From JACKNG01 sp050184115 (GTDB lineage: Bacteria > Pseudomonadota > Gammaproteobacteria > Ga0077536): 64,000 nucleotides of DNA. The notes beneath the pieces were generated by a model, which was given only the letters and a program-made list of their open reading frames with translations, ran no database searches and was not told where the DNA came from. The DNA lies in the NCBI GenBank assembly GCA_050184115.1, contig JBFXAQ010000002.1, forward strand, positions 124,001 through 188,000, in the 5' to 3' direction. Made by a program: the position numbers and the translations under genes. Shown here piece after piece: positions 56,079-64,000 of this stretch. Within the stretch, counting starts at the first letter, position 1; each line of letters opens with the position of its first letter.

Positions 56079-56624
56079 ATGGCATTCGAAGAACGGATTC
56101 CACGCGCCTACCCCAGCCGCGACGACATGCAGGCGCGCGTAGCGCGCTTCAAGGACCTGCGCGGTTTCGATGGCGGTCTGCCCGACAGCTACATGCCGCA
56201 CGCCCAGCGCATCCTCTACAACGTCATCGGCTTCCAGCCGCCGGCGGTGGAGGACGGCGGCATGACCTCGCCAGTCGGCGCCAAGGCCGCGCGTATGTCG
56301 GCGATCAAGATCTCCGAAGGCTTCAACCTCGGCTACTGCGAGGCCGTGCCCGGCAAGGGCCCGATGATGCACAACCACGACACCAACGAGACCTTCATCG
56401 CCATGACCGGGCGCTGGCGCGCGAGCTGGGAGAACGCCGACGGCAGCGTCGACCACGCCGATCTCGATCCGCTCGACGTCATCTCCTTCCCGCCCGGCGT
56501 CATCCGCCGTTTCGAGAACGTCACTGACGGCCCGGCCGACGCCTACTCGGTGCTGATGTTCGTCATTGCCGGCGACGGGCCGGGCGCGGAGTTCACCGCC
56601 GAGGCGATGGCCGAGATCGAGTAG
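56079..56624 (+). CDS. cupin-domain protein, possibly shortened by an amber codon
   Basis: 181 residues from ATG 56079, with GAGGAG upstream. The cupin barrel shows GPMMHNHDTNETFIAMTGRW and a second motif around ISFPPGVIRRFENV. It looks cytoplasmic. The gene stops at TAG 56622-56624, but the same frame continues for 24 clearly coding-like codons (ending DDWIHPHNAAR) to TGA at 56697-56699. The natural protein in relatives may therefore be longer. Its job is unknown; the nearby desaturase and dioxygenase may belong to the same pathway. Confidence 0.85.
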   Translation: MAFEERIPRAYPSRDDMQARVARFKDLRGFDGGLPDSYMPHAQRILYNVIGFQPPAVEDGGMTSPVGAKAARMSAIKISEGFNLGYCEAVPGKGPMMHNHDTNETFIAMTGRWRASWENADGSVDHADLDPLDVISFPPGVIRRFENVTDGPADAYSVLMFVIAGDGPGAEFTAEAMAEIE

Positions 56625-56787
56625 GCCGGTGGCCTCGAACGCTACGAAGCAGGCCAGGGCGGCGACGACTGGATCCACCCGCACAACGCCGCGCGCTGAA
56701 CTTCCGCTGCGGGCGGCGCCCCCCGGCGCCGCCTTTCCGTTATGCTGCCTGGCCCTGAGCCGCCACCCCGCCGTTCCACGTCCCACC

Positions 56788-58989
56788 ATGCAGGCCGCCC
56801 CCGTCAAGCAGGATCTCGTGCTGGTCGGCGGCGGCCATGCCCACGTCGAGGTTCTGCGCCGTTTCGGCATGCGGCCCGAACCGGGCGTACGCATCACCGT
56901 CATCAGCCGCGACACCCACACGCCCTACTCCGGCATGCTGCCGGGCCTGGTCGCCGGTCATTACACCTTCGACGACGTCCACATCGACCTCGCCCCGCTG
57001 GCGCGCTTCGCCGACGCGCGGCTCTACCGCGACGAGGTCATCGGACTCGACCTCGTCGCCCGCCGCGTGCTGTGCCGCACGCGCCCGCCGGTCGATTTCG
57101 ACGTCCTCAGCCTCGACACCGGGTCGGTGCCGGCGATGACCGTGCCCGGCGCCGCCGAACACGTCGTACCGGTCAAACCGGTGAGCAATTTCCACGCGCG
57201 CTGGCTGGCGCTGCGCGACGAAGTCCAGGCGAGTACGCGCCCGCTCGTCCTCGGCGTCGTCGGCGCCGGCGCCGGCGGCTGCGAACTCGTGCTCGCCCTG
57301 CGTGAAGGTCTGCGCGGGCGCCACCCGCTCGGCGACGACGCCCTTGCCTTCCGCCTGGTCGGCAACGGAGCCGACATCCTGCCCGGCCACCCGGCCGGCG
57401 CCCGCCGCCGCTACCGCGCCGCGCTGGCGCGGGCCGGGGTCGAGGTCCTGACGGGTTTCGAGGTCGTTGCGGTCGATGCCGCCGGCGTGACGGCACGCGA
57501 CGGCCGCCGCCTCGAACTCGACAGCGTGCTGTGGGTGACCCACGCCGCGGCACCGGGGTGGCCGCGCGAAGCGGGCCTCGCCGTCGACGAACGCGGCTTC
57601 GTCCGCGTCGACGCCTGCCTGCAGGCCGTCACCTGGCCCGGCATCTTCGCCGCCGGCGACGTCGCCGCCGTCGGGCCGCACCCGCGGCCGAAGTCGGGCG
57701 TGTTCGCCGTGCGACAGGGACCGCCGCTGGCCGACAACCTGCGTCGCGCCTGCCGCGGCGAAGCGCTGGTGCCGTTCACCCCGCAGCGCGAATTCCTCGG
57801 TCTCATCTCGACCGGCGCGCGCCACGCCGTCGCCTCGCGCGGGCGTTTCGCCGCGGCCGGCGCCTGGGTGTGGACCTGGAAGGATTGGATCGATCGGCGC
57901 TTCATGCGCCGCTACCGCGAATTGCCACGCATGGAGGCCGCCGCGACGACAGCCGATGGCGATCCCGTGGACACCATGCGCTGCGGCGGCTGCGGCGCCA
58001 AGATCGGCGCCGACATCCTGCGCGAGGCGCTCGCCACGCTCGACACCACGGCGCGCGAGGACATCGTCGTCGGCGTCGCCGAGGCCGACGACGCGGCCGT
58101 CGTGCGCGTGCCGGCCGGCCACCTCGCCGTGCACACCGTCGACGGTTTCCGCGCCTTCCTCGACGATCCCTGGATGCTCGGCCGCATCGGCGCCCAGCAC
58201 GCGCTGAACGACATCTATGCCATGGGCGCGACGCCGCAGAGCGCGCTCGCCCTGGTCACCCTGCCCTACGCCGCGCCGGCGCGCCTGCAAGGCGACCTGG
58301 TGCACGTCCTGCGCGGCGCGATCGAGGTCTTCGCCGCCGCTGATACCGCCCTCGTGGGTGGTCATACCGGCGAGGGCGCCGAGCTCGCCCTTGCCTTCGC
58401 CGTCAACGGCTACGTCGCGCCCGGCAGGCTGGTCGGCAAGCGCGGCGTGCACGCGGGTGACGTCCTCGTGCTGACCCGCGCGCTGGGCACCGGTGTCCTG
58501 TTCGCCGCTGCCATGCGCGGACTGGCGCGGGCACGCTGGATCGAAGCGGCGCTCGAACACATGGTGCAGTCGAACGCCGCGGCGGCACGCTGCCTGGTCG
58601 CCCACGGCGCGCATGCCATGACCGACGTCACCGGCTTCGGTCTCGCCGGCCACCTGCTGGAGATGCTGGATGGCCACGCCGCCGAGGTCGCGCTCGGTCG
58701 CCTGCCGCTCTATGACGGTGCCGAGGCCCTCGCCGGCGACGCCGTGGCGAGCACGTTGCTGAGCGAGAACCGTCGCGCCGAGCGCGCCGTCGCTGCGCGC
58801 CACTCACCGGCCTGTAGTGCGCGCTACGACCTCGCCTTCGATCCGCAGACGGCCGGCGGGCTGCTCGCCGCCGTCCCCGTCGAACGTGCCGTCGACTGCC
58901 TGACCGCGCTGCGCGCGGCCGGTTACGCCGACGCCGTGGACATCGGCACCGTGGGTGCCGGCGCCGGGCCGCTGGTGCTCAGCGACTGA
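56788..58989 (+). CDS. selD: fused NDH-2-like flavoprotein and selenophosphate synthase (SelD)
   Basis: 733 residues from ATG 56788. Residues 1-380 form an FAD/NAD oxidoreductase like type II NADH dehydrogenase (LVLVGGGHAHVEVL, VVGAGAGGCEL, GIFAAGDVA). Residues 398-733 are SelD: catalytic C402 and K405 in CGGCGAKIG, then DDAAVVRV, QHALNDIYAMGATP, VGGHTGEGAEL and DVTGFGLAGHL. The active residue is Cys (TGC), not selenocysteine. SelD makes selenophosphate from selenide and ATP for tRNA-Sec. The fusion is a known bacterial architecture. selC and a UGA-containing gene lie 2-3 kb away. Confidence 0.95.
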   Translation: MQAAPVKQDLVLVGGGHAHVEVLRRFGMRPEPGVRITVISRDTHTPYSGMLPGLVAGHYTFDDVHIDLAPLARFADARLYRDEVIGLDLVARRVLCRTRPPVDFDVLSLDTGSVPAMTVPGAAEHVVPVKPVSNFHARWLALRDEVQASTRPLVLGVVGAGAGGCELVLALREGLRGRHPLGDDALAFRLVGNGADILPGHPAGARRRYRAALARAGVEVLTGFEVVAVDAAGVTARDGRRLELDSVLWVTHAAAPGWPREAGLAVDERGFVRVDACLQAVTWPGIFAAGDVAAVGPHPRPKSGVFAVRQGPPLADNLRRACRGEALVPFTPQREFLGLISTGARHAVASRGRFAAAGAWVWTWKDWIDRRFMRRYRELPRMEAAATTADGDPVDTMRCGGCGAKIGADILREALATLDTTAREDIVVGVAEADDAAVVRVPAGHLAVHTVDGFRAFLDDPWMLGRIGAQHALNDIYAMGATPQSALALVTLPYAAPARLQGDLVHVLRGAIEVFAAADTALVGGHTGEGAELALAFAVNGYVAPGRLVGKRGVHAGDVLVLTRALGTGVLFAAAMRGLARARWIEAALEHMVQSNAAAARCLVAHGAHAMTDVTGFGLAGHLLEMLDGHAAEVALGRLPLYDGAEALAGDAVASTLLSENRRAERAVAARHSPACSARYDLAFDPQTAGGLLAAVPVERAVDCLTALRAAGYADAVDIGTVGAGAGPLVLSD

Positions 58990-59013
58990 ACGACCGGGTC
59001 GGCGAACGATCCG

Positions 59014-60516
59014 TCACAGGAACTCGATCACGCAGGCCAGCCCACCGAGGGTGAGCACCACCGTGTAGGGCAGCGCCATCCACACCATGCGGCCATAGGA
59101 CAGCCGGATCAGCGGCGCCAGCGCCGAGGTCAGCAGGAACAGGAAGGCGGCCTGGCCGTTCGGGGTCGCGACGCTCGGCAGGTTGGTGCCGGTGTTGATG
59201 GCGACCGCGAGGACGTCGAAGTGCTCACGGCTGATGTGGCCGAGGTCGAGCGCGTTCTTCACTTCGGTGATGTAGATGGTCGCGACGAAGACGTTGTCGC
59301 TGATCGAGGACAGCAGCCCGGTGGCGAGAAAGAAGGCGCTGGCCTGCTGCTTGGGATCGAGGGCCAGCACCCAGTCGATGAGCGGGCGGAACAGGTGCTG
59401 GTCGCCGATCACGGCGACGACGCCGAAGAACACCACGAGGAGCCCGGTGAACGGCATCGCCGCCTCGAAGGCGTGGCCGAGACGGGCCTCCTCGGTGACA
59501 CCGTTGAACGCCGTCTGCAGCACGATGATGGTCAGGCCGATGATGCCGACCTCGGCGAAGTGGAAGGCGAGCGCGACGATCAGGAACAACGCCGCCACGC
59601 CCTGGACGAGCAACCGCGCGTTGGTGCGCACGTCGCGCGCCGCGCTGCGCGCTTCGTGTTCGGCGAGCACGGCCCGCACGGGTGCCGGCAGCTGCGCGCC
59701 ATAGCCGAACATCGCGCTGCGCTCGAGCAGCCAGCAGGTCAGGAGTCCCATCGCCAGCACCGGCATCGAGACCGGCGCCACGCGGATGAAGAACTCGCCG
59801 AAGTGCCAGCCGGCTTCCGCGCCGACGATGAGGTTCTGCGGTTCGCCGACCAGCGTACACACGCCGCCGAGGGCGGTACCGACCGCGGCGTGCATGACCA
59901 GGTTGCGCAGGAAGGCGCGGAACTCGTCGAGGTCCGAGCGATGCAACTCGCCGATATGCATGTCGTCGCTGGAATCGTGCTCGGCATGGTGGCCGCGACC
60001 GGAAGCGACGCGGTGATAGACGGTGTAGAAACCGGCGGCGACGCTCATCACCACGGCGGTCACGGTGAGCGCGTCGAGAAAGGCCGAGAGGAAAGCGCCG
60101 GCGAAGCAGAACAAGAGCGACAGCAAGGCCTTGGAGCGCACGCCGAGCAGAATCCGGGTGAAGGTGAACAGCAGCAGTTCCTGCATGAAGTAGATGCCCG
60201 CGACCATGAACATCAACAGCATGATGACGGGGAAGTTGTGCAGCGATTCCTCGTAGACGGCGTCGGTCGTCGTCAGGCCGAGCAGCACGGCCTCGATCAT
60301 GAGCAGGCCGCCCGGTTGCAGCGGGTAGCACTTCAAGGCCATCACGAGGCAGAAGATGAATTCGCCGATCAGGGCCCAGCCTGCCGCGACCTTGCCGACG
60401 GTCACGACCAGCAGCGCGTTGAAGAGCAGGAAGCCCATGATGCTGGCCTTGTACCAGCCGGGCGCATGGCCGAGAAAATTGGCGGCGAGGGCCTCGGTCA
60501 GGGTATTGGCCCGCAT
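59014..60516 (-). CDS. nhaB: Na+/H+ antiporter NhaB
   Basis: 500 residues, close to E. coli NhaB in length and sequence. Matching blocks include ALAANFLGHAPGWYK at the start, GEFIFCLVMALKCYPLQPGG, LSAFLDALTVTAVV, TLVGEPQNLIVGAEAGWHF and INTGTNLPSVATPNGQAAFL near the end. It has about twelve membrane helices and expels Na+ in exchange for protons. AGGAGGGG lies upstream of the ATG. Single gene, convergent with selD. Confidence 0.96.
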   Translation of the reverse strand: MRANTLTEALAANFLGHAPGWYKASIMGFLLFNALLVVTVGKVAAGWALIGEFIFCLVMALKCYPLQPGGLLMIEAVLLGLTTTDAVYEESLHNFPVIMLLMFMVAGIYFMQELLLFTFTRILLGVRSKALLSLLFCFAGAFLSAFLDALTVTAVVMSVAAGFYTVYHRVASGRGHHAEHDSSDDMHIGELHRSDLDEFRAFLRNLVMHAAVGTALGGVCTLVGEPQNLIVGAEAGWHFGEFFIRVAPVSMPVLAMGLLTCWLLERSAMFGYGAQLPAPVRAVLAEHEARSAARDVRTNARLLVQGVAALFLIVALAFHFAEVGIIGLTIIVLQTAFNGVTEEARLGHAFEAAMPFTGLLVVFFGVVAVIGDQHLFRPLIDWVLALDPKQQASAFFLATGLLSSISDNVFVATIYITEVKNALDLGHISREHFDVLAVAINTGTNLPSVATPNGQAAFLFLLTSALAPLIRLSYGRMVWMALPYTVVLTLGGLACVIEFL

Positions 60517-60914
60517 GTCTCACGCCCCTCCTGCTGCGGCCGCCGATCGGCGCGCAGACCCGGTCGGTGCTTGCCGCCGCCTTCGCGACAGATAGTCGAG
60601 CATGCCGTTGTCGCCAGCCGCGCCGCGCGGCCCGAGCTTGTGACATCGCGACGAAGTCGCGAAGGACGGGGGTGAAACAAGCGGGCTGACGCTCATGGCT
60701 GCTCCCGGAAGCCGGCGCAGCCGCGCCCGCCTCTGCGTTGACGAGGAAAACGAACGCCTTCGGATGGGGTCGCCCGCGGCGCGGAAATACGCGGCGAAGC
60801 GCGGTCATCGGGCCGGAGCCGCAGGGCTACGGCCAGCGTCGAGCGCGGAGTCTACGAAGGTTCGGGGGATGGATTCCGTCCGCCGCGGCGGACGGAATCG
60901 CTTTAGGACTCGTC
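60517..60914. other. 398-bp non-coding region with a perfect 28-bp palindrome
   Basis: It lies between nhaB and the 3' end of the selenoprotein gene and must contain the nhaB promoter. At 60872-60899 there is a perfect 28-bp palindrome (arms GATTCCGTCCGCCG and its complement), 15 bp after the peroxiredoxin stop on the minus strand. This is a good transcription-stop or REP-like hairpin, although no T-run follows. Open frames here have no ribosome site or domain content. Confidence 0.65.
60872..60899 (-). terminator. 28-bp hairpin after the selenoprotein gene
   Basis: A perfect palindrome with 14-bp arms, immediately downstream of the peroxiredoxin stop. It could act as terminator or RNA stabiliser. 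The lack of a U-tract means factor-independent termination is not certain. Confidence 0.45.
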
Positions 60915-61559
60915 CTACGATCGGGCCAGCGCGGCCAGTGTCGTCTCCGGTTCGGGGCGGACGGTGTAGTCGGGATCGACGTCGACGTGGGTGACCACGC
61001 CATCGCTGCCTGCCACGATGCGACCCGGCATCGGCAGCGTCCAGCTGTCCTCGCCATTGCAGGCCGGCAGGTCGATGCCGAAGGAGAGGTAGATGGCGCG
61101 GAGTTCCTCGGGCAGGCTGAAGCGCAGGCCGAGTTCGGCCGCGTAGGCGTTACCCGGGTCGCTCAGGATGTCGAAACCGAGCTGGTGCTTGTCGACCATC
61201 GCCGCGCTGTGCGCCGGTAGCTGCGGCGTCAGGGCGACCAGGGTCGCCGGTTGCGCGGTGAAACGCGCGAGTACTTCCTGCAGAGCATACAGCTCCACAT
61301 TGCAGTAGGGTCACCAGTGGCCGCGGAACACCGTCAGCACGATGGCGCCACGCTGCAACAAGTCCTCCGAGCGGATGATCGCACCGGACTGGTTGGCGAG
61401 TGCGAAGGGTGGCAGTTTGCTGCCGACCCGGACCACGCCGTCGAGGATGCCGGAGGCGCGCAGGGCCTTGGTCGCACTGTCCATGACGGCGAACTTGTCG
61501 GCCGGGATCATCTTGGCCGCACCCTGTTTGATCTGATCGAGTTTCGCTTGCAGGGTCAT
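60915..61559 (-). CDS. peroxiredoxin-like selenoprotein with in-frame UGA (Sec83)
   Basis: 214 residues if UGA at 61311-61313 is read as selenocysteine. The start is ATG 61559 with GGGAGG 8 nt upstream. The frame runs through UGA without shift: FRGHW-U-PYCNVELYALQE, where AhpC/TSA-like relatives have WCPYCN. Sec83 and C86 thus form a UxxC redox site. The family continues with LTPQLP, DILSDPGNAYA, LPEELRAIYLSFGIDLP and DPDYTVRPEP, so the part after UGA is fully conserved. Read conventionally it would stop at 82 residues just before the active site. It would reduce peroxides or thiol targets in the cytoplasm. selC lies directly upstream. Confidence 0.92.
61278..61313 (-). promoter_or_regulatory. 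candidate bacterial SECIS hairpin after the UGA
   Basis: After UGA (61313-61311), CTGCA (61305-61301) pairs with TGCAG (61282-61278), and the inner GAGC (61295-61292) pairs with GCTC (61286-61283), leaving a five-base loop TGTAT. The loop begins about 20 nt after UGA, within the range used by E. coli SelB. The fold was drawn by eye; energies were not computed. Confidence 0.6.
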
Positions 61560-61590
61560 CTCGAAGCCCTCCCAGGGCGCGTTGTGGATT

Positions 61591-61685
61591 TGGCGAAAGA
61601 GGGAGGAGTCGAACCTCCCGGGCGGCTTGTGACCGCCCCACCGGTTTTGAAGACCGGGCGCCCCACCGGGTGGCGATGCTCTTCC
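61591..61685 (-). tRNA. selC: tRNA-Sec (anticodon UCA)
   Basis: 95 nt including an encoded CCA, the same length as E. coli selC. The minus strand begins GGAAGAGCATCG and ends CTCTTTCGCCA. The anticodon loop CTTCAAA has anticodon UCA (61650-61648), flanked by a perfect CGGT/ACCG stem. A long extra arm (about 22 nt, GC-rich) and T arm GGAGG-TTCGACT-CCTCC follow. The acceptor stem contains one G-U pair. It ends 31 nt before the selenoprotein start codon on the same strand, so it may be cut from the same transcript. Confidence 0.95.
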
Positions 61686-61744
61686 GCGTGGGATGCTAAC
61701 AGCCGCGTGCGGGGCAGGGCCACCGATGCCGAGTGACAAATCCC

Positions 61745-62989
61745 TCAATCGCCGTGGAACTCCGGCAGCGCCGCATCGTCGCCGGGCGGTAAGGCGCGCG
61801 TACCGGGGTGGGCAGCGCCGGGGTCCGGTTCGCGCGCGACGTACCACTCGAAGCCGAAGCGTCCGGCCCGGGTGACGACCCGCATGGCGTCGCGCCCCGG
61901 CCGCAGTGCCCGGTAGACCTCCGGCGGGATGGCGAACTCCTCGTAGGTGCGCCCGGGCCGCCAGCTCGAGACCCGCACGTAATACGTCGTGCCGTGCCTG
62001 CCGCCACGCGTGTGTTGCGCGATGACGGGCACGACGTGGGCGCGGGGCGCGCTGCGGTCGAAGCCGGCGTTCGCAGCCAGTGCGCCGGCCCAGCCGCCCG
62101 CGAACGACGCCGTCGCCGCCAGCAGCAGGGCCGCGAAGCAATGCCGGAGCGACGACGAGTGGCCACGCAGGGCCGCAATCAGCAGAACGCCGAGCAGGAG
62201 CGTGGTCGGCACCGCGGCCAGCAGGGAGAAGCGTACGAGGGCGAAGCCGTCGAGCACCGGGTAGCGCGGCGCGACGTACGCGGCGGCGGCGAGAGCAGCA
62301 GCCGCGAGCGTACCGAGCAGCGTGTAGACGACGGTAAGACGCTGGCGCCAGGCGCGCCGCTGATCGACCAGGGCACCACCGCGTGGCAGGTCGCGGGCCA
62401 GCGCCTGCAGCGCCGCCGACAGCGCCGTCACCGGCAGGCGTGCGGCGTCGGGGCGAGCGAGGCCCGGCTCGTAGACCACCGCGGCGATGCCGTCGCAATC
62501 GAAACGCACCACATCGAAACCACCCTCGAGCAGGGCGAGGAGCTGTTCGCGCCGGGCAGCGTCGGCGAGGTAGCGCCGCGCGAAGTCGACCTGCGCCGTG
62601 TCGACGAAGCAACGCGCGTCGAATCGGGCGTCGCCGGTCTGCACCTCGTTGACCAACCCGAGCTGTTTGCCGATCCGCTCGGCCTGGCGTTCGCTGCGCA
62701 CTTCGAGTTCGACCGCGTGGCGAACCGGCAGGCGCAATTCGAAATGGCTGCGACGCCGGCGGTCGCCGGGCCGGCAATGGCAGGTCAGCGCCGCGCCATC
62801 GACGACGATCCCGGCCTGGCCACCAGCCCGCGGCAGGTGCTGCCGGGGGACGCCGAGATACCGCGCCAGGGCCGCGGCGCGGGCCTCGTGGGCAGTGCGC
62901 TCACGCGCGAGGACGCGCACGAGGACGACGAGCACGACGGCGAGGCCGGTGAGCAGCAGTCCGCCGGTCGTGACCATGACCAGGTCCAC
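61745..62989 (-). CDS. unknown membrane protein
   Basis: 414 residues, not recognised. There is an N-terminal hydrophobic helix (TTGGLLLTGLAVVLVVLVRVL), then about 200 soluble residues containing several Cys (CHCRPGDRRRRSHFELRL, ARCFVD). A cluster of two or three membrane helices follows around 235-330 (YTLLGTLAAAALAAAAYVA, LLAAVPTTLLLGVLLIAAL), with a soluble C-terminal domain (TYYVRVSSWRPGRTYEEFAIP). The C-terminal part reads like an extracytoplasmic beta domain. It lies between the serine hydrolase and selC, on the same strand; no functional link is evident. Confidence 0.75.
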   Translation of the reverse strand: MDLVMVTTGGLLLTGLAVVLVVLVRVLARERTAHEARAAALARYLGVPRQHLPRAGGQAGIVVDGAALTCHCRPGDRRRRSHFELRLPVRHAVELEVRSERQAERIGKQLGLVNEVQTGDARFDARCFVDTAQVDFARRYLADAARREQLLALLEGGFDVVRFDCDGIAAVVYEPGLARPDAARLPVTALSAALQALARDLPRGGALVDQRRAWRQRLTVVYTLLGTLAAAALAAAAYVAPRYPVLDGFALVRFSLLAAVPTTLLLGVLLIAALRGHSSSLRHCFAALLLAATASFAGGWAGALAANAGFDRSAPRAHVVPVIAQHTRGGRHGTTYYVRVSSWRPGRTYEEFAIPPEVYRALRPGRDAMRVVTRAGRFGFEWYVAREPDPGAAHPGTRALPPGDDAALPEFHGD

Positions 62990-63013
62990 CGGGTCGCCCC
63001 TGTCAGCGCGCCG

Positions 63014-64000
63014 TCAGGCCGTCCACGCGCCACCGGTGTTGGAGCGATAACCGAGCGCGTCGTAGGCCGCGTCGACCAGCGCCTGGCCGCGTTCGTTGAG
63101 CAGCAGGCCGGTCCCCATCCGGTTCATGACGTAGCCGAAACTGAGCCGGCACGCCGGGTCGGCGAAACCGAGTGAGCCGCCGGCACCGACATGGCCGAAC
63201 GCGGCCTCGGACAGCAGCACGCTCGAATTGACCACGTTCGGCAGGCGGCGGTTGTCCATCGACTTCATGTAACCGAGCGCGAAGCGGGTCGGTACCAGCA
63301 GGGTGGCGTCATCGTGCGAAGCCATCGAAACCCGGCCCATGCGGGCAAGGGTATCGGCACCGACCAGGCGCACCCCGCCGAGGCTGCCACCGTTGGCGAG
63401 CGGCGCGTACATGCCGGCGAGGCCGCGCGCGTTGGTGACGCCGTTGGCCGAGCCGATCTCGGCCTGGTGACAGGCCGGCGCGTTGGGGTCGACGAGCAGG
63501 AAGTCGCGCATGAAGAGTTTCGTCGGCGTCTCCTCGGCAGCCAGCGCGGCCTGCACGAAACGCGTCGCCAGCCAGGGTTCGTCGGGGGTGGCCGGGATCA
63601 TCGCCGCGATGCGCGGCTCGACCGCGGCCGGTGCGCCGATCCAGAAATCGAGGCCGAGCGGGCGCGCCACCGTCTCGGCGAACAGACTCCCGAATCGACG
63701 GCACGCCGCGCGACGGATCAACTCGCCCACGGTCCAGGCCATGGTGATGGCGTGGTAGCCGCCGCGCGTGCCGGGCTCCCAGAAGGCGGGTTCGGCGGCA
63801 ACCCGCTCGACCATGTAGTCGTAGTCGTAGAAGCCGTCGGGCTTGACCGGTCCGCGCACGTGCGGCACCCCGGCCGAATGGTCCAGGGTCATGGCGACGC
63901 TGGCGCCCTCCTTGCCGCCCTGGCCGAATTCCGGCCAGTAATCGGTGACTGGTGCGTCGAGATCCAGCAGCCCGTAATCGGCCAGCATGTGCGCGCTCAG
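63014..64000 (-). CDS. serine hydrolase of the beta-lactamase/class C family (partial, N-terminus outside)
   Basis: The gene runs off the right edge, and about 328 C-terminal residues are visible. LLDLDAPVTDYWPEFGQGGK and the DHSAGVPHV-type segment are typical of the EstB/class C beta-lactamase-like esterases. The Tyr motif is in GGYHAITMAW and the third motif in FGHVGAGGSLGFAD. The SxxK nucleophile should lie just outside. The final visible codons read LSAHML without a start. Likely an esterase or peptidase rather than a resistance enzyme. Confidence 0.88.
   Translation of the reverse strand: MSAHMLADYGLLDLDAPVTDYWPEFGQGGKEGASVAMTLDHSAGVPHVRGPVKPDGFYDYDYMVERVAAEPAFWEPGTRGGYHAITMAWTVGELIRRAACRRFGSLFAETVARPLGLDFWIGAPAAVEPRIAAMIPATPDEPWLATRFVQAALAAEETPTKLFMRDFLLVDPNAPACHQAEIGSANGVTNARGLAGMYAPLANGGSLGGVRLVGADTLARMGRVSMASHDDATLLVPTRFALGYMKSMDNRRLPNVVNSSVLLSEAAFGHVGAGGSLGFADPACRLSFGYVMNRMGTGLLLNERGQALVDAAYDALGYRSNTGGAWTA

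Noticed and set aside
53993..56080. 695-codon fusion including the TauD-like dioxygenase
   Set aside because: The upstream part is the antisense shadow of the desaturase gene; ATG 54865 with GGAGG gives a standard TauD length.
56622..56624. Pyrrolysine coding at the cupin TAG
   Set aside because: No pylT, pylS or methylamine methyltransferase is visible, and cupins are not known Pyl proteins; a nonsense change is simpler.
57900..58100. Selenocysteine in SelD itself
   Set aside because: The catalytic codon is TGC (Cys402) and no in-frame UGA occurs in the gene.
60915..61559. Peroxiredoxin read as two broken pieces (pseudogene)
   Set aside because: There is no frameshift, both halves are conserved, and the only break is UGA at the redox position beside selC. 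Selenocysteine explains everything.

Overview
The window is uniformly GC-rich and densely coded, with almost every gene showing strong GC at third codon positions. NhaB, TamA/TamB, a glg operon of proteobacterial type and a tRNA-Sec of Escherichia coli length together suggest a gammaproteobacterium with an aerobic or microaerobic, catabolically versatile lifestyle. I cannot name the species from sequence alone.

Layout. 1-3886: the end of a HyuA gene, its HyuB partner, and a second, very similar solitary HyuB facing it. 4092-15655: a complete leftward glycogen operon (glgC, glgA, glgP, glgB, glgX, malQ). 15770-18723: a persulfide-type ArsR regulator divergent from a persulfide dioxygenase-like hydrolase, then an MBL-like protein and a CbiM-like membrane protein. 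18905-23810: a leftward five-gene cassette (phosphatase, free-standing phosphohistidine swivel protein, two unknown proteins, SDR dehydrogenase). 24063-25740: esterase, periplasmic cupin and a MazG-like pyrophosphohydrolase. 25833-29847: a four-component soluble diiron monooxygenase. 30337-32231: H-NOX gas sensor plus hybrid histidine kinase, divergent from the monooxygenase. 32254-39866: class III aminotransferase, HyuB-HyuA pair, and a divergent GntR regulator overlapping a second aminotransferase gene. 39877-47817: VPLPA-CTERM protein, EamA exporter, cyclase, a 126-bp tandem repeat, a protein kinase / PP2C / SET-domain group, GST and a ThDP enzyme. 47969-53742: tamA-tamB. 53993-58989: TauD-like dioxygenase, desaturase, cupin and a flavoprotein-SelD fusion. 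59014-60516: nhaB. 60915-61685: a peroxiredoxin-like gene with an in-frame UGA, directly behind a tRNA-Sec gene. 61745-64000: a membrane protein and a partial serine hydrolase.

How it fits together. The monooxygenase, ATP-dependent HyuA/HyuB enzymes, SDR, esterase and aminotransferases look like parts of pathways for oxidising and activating small carbonyl or cyclic amide compounds. The gas sensor beside the monooxygenase suggests that O2 or NO status is read there. The best-supported surprise is the selenocysteine block: selC, a UGA-containing peroxiredoxin with a plausible SECIS hairpin, and a selD fusion within 6 kb. The least understood block is the phosphohistidine swivel cassette at 18.9-23.8 kb, which lacks any visible ATP-grasp partner.
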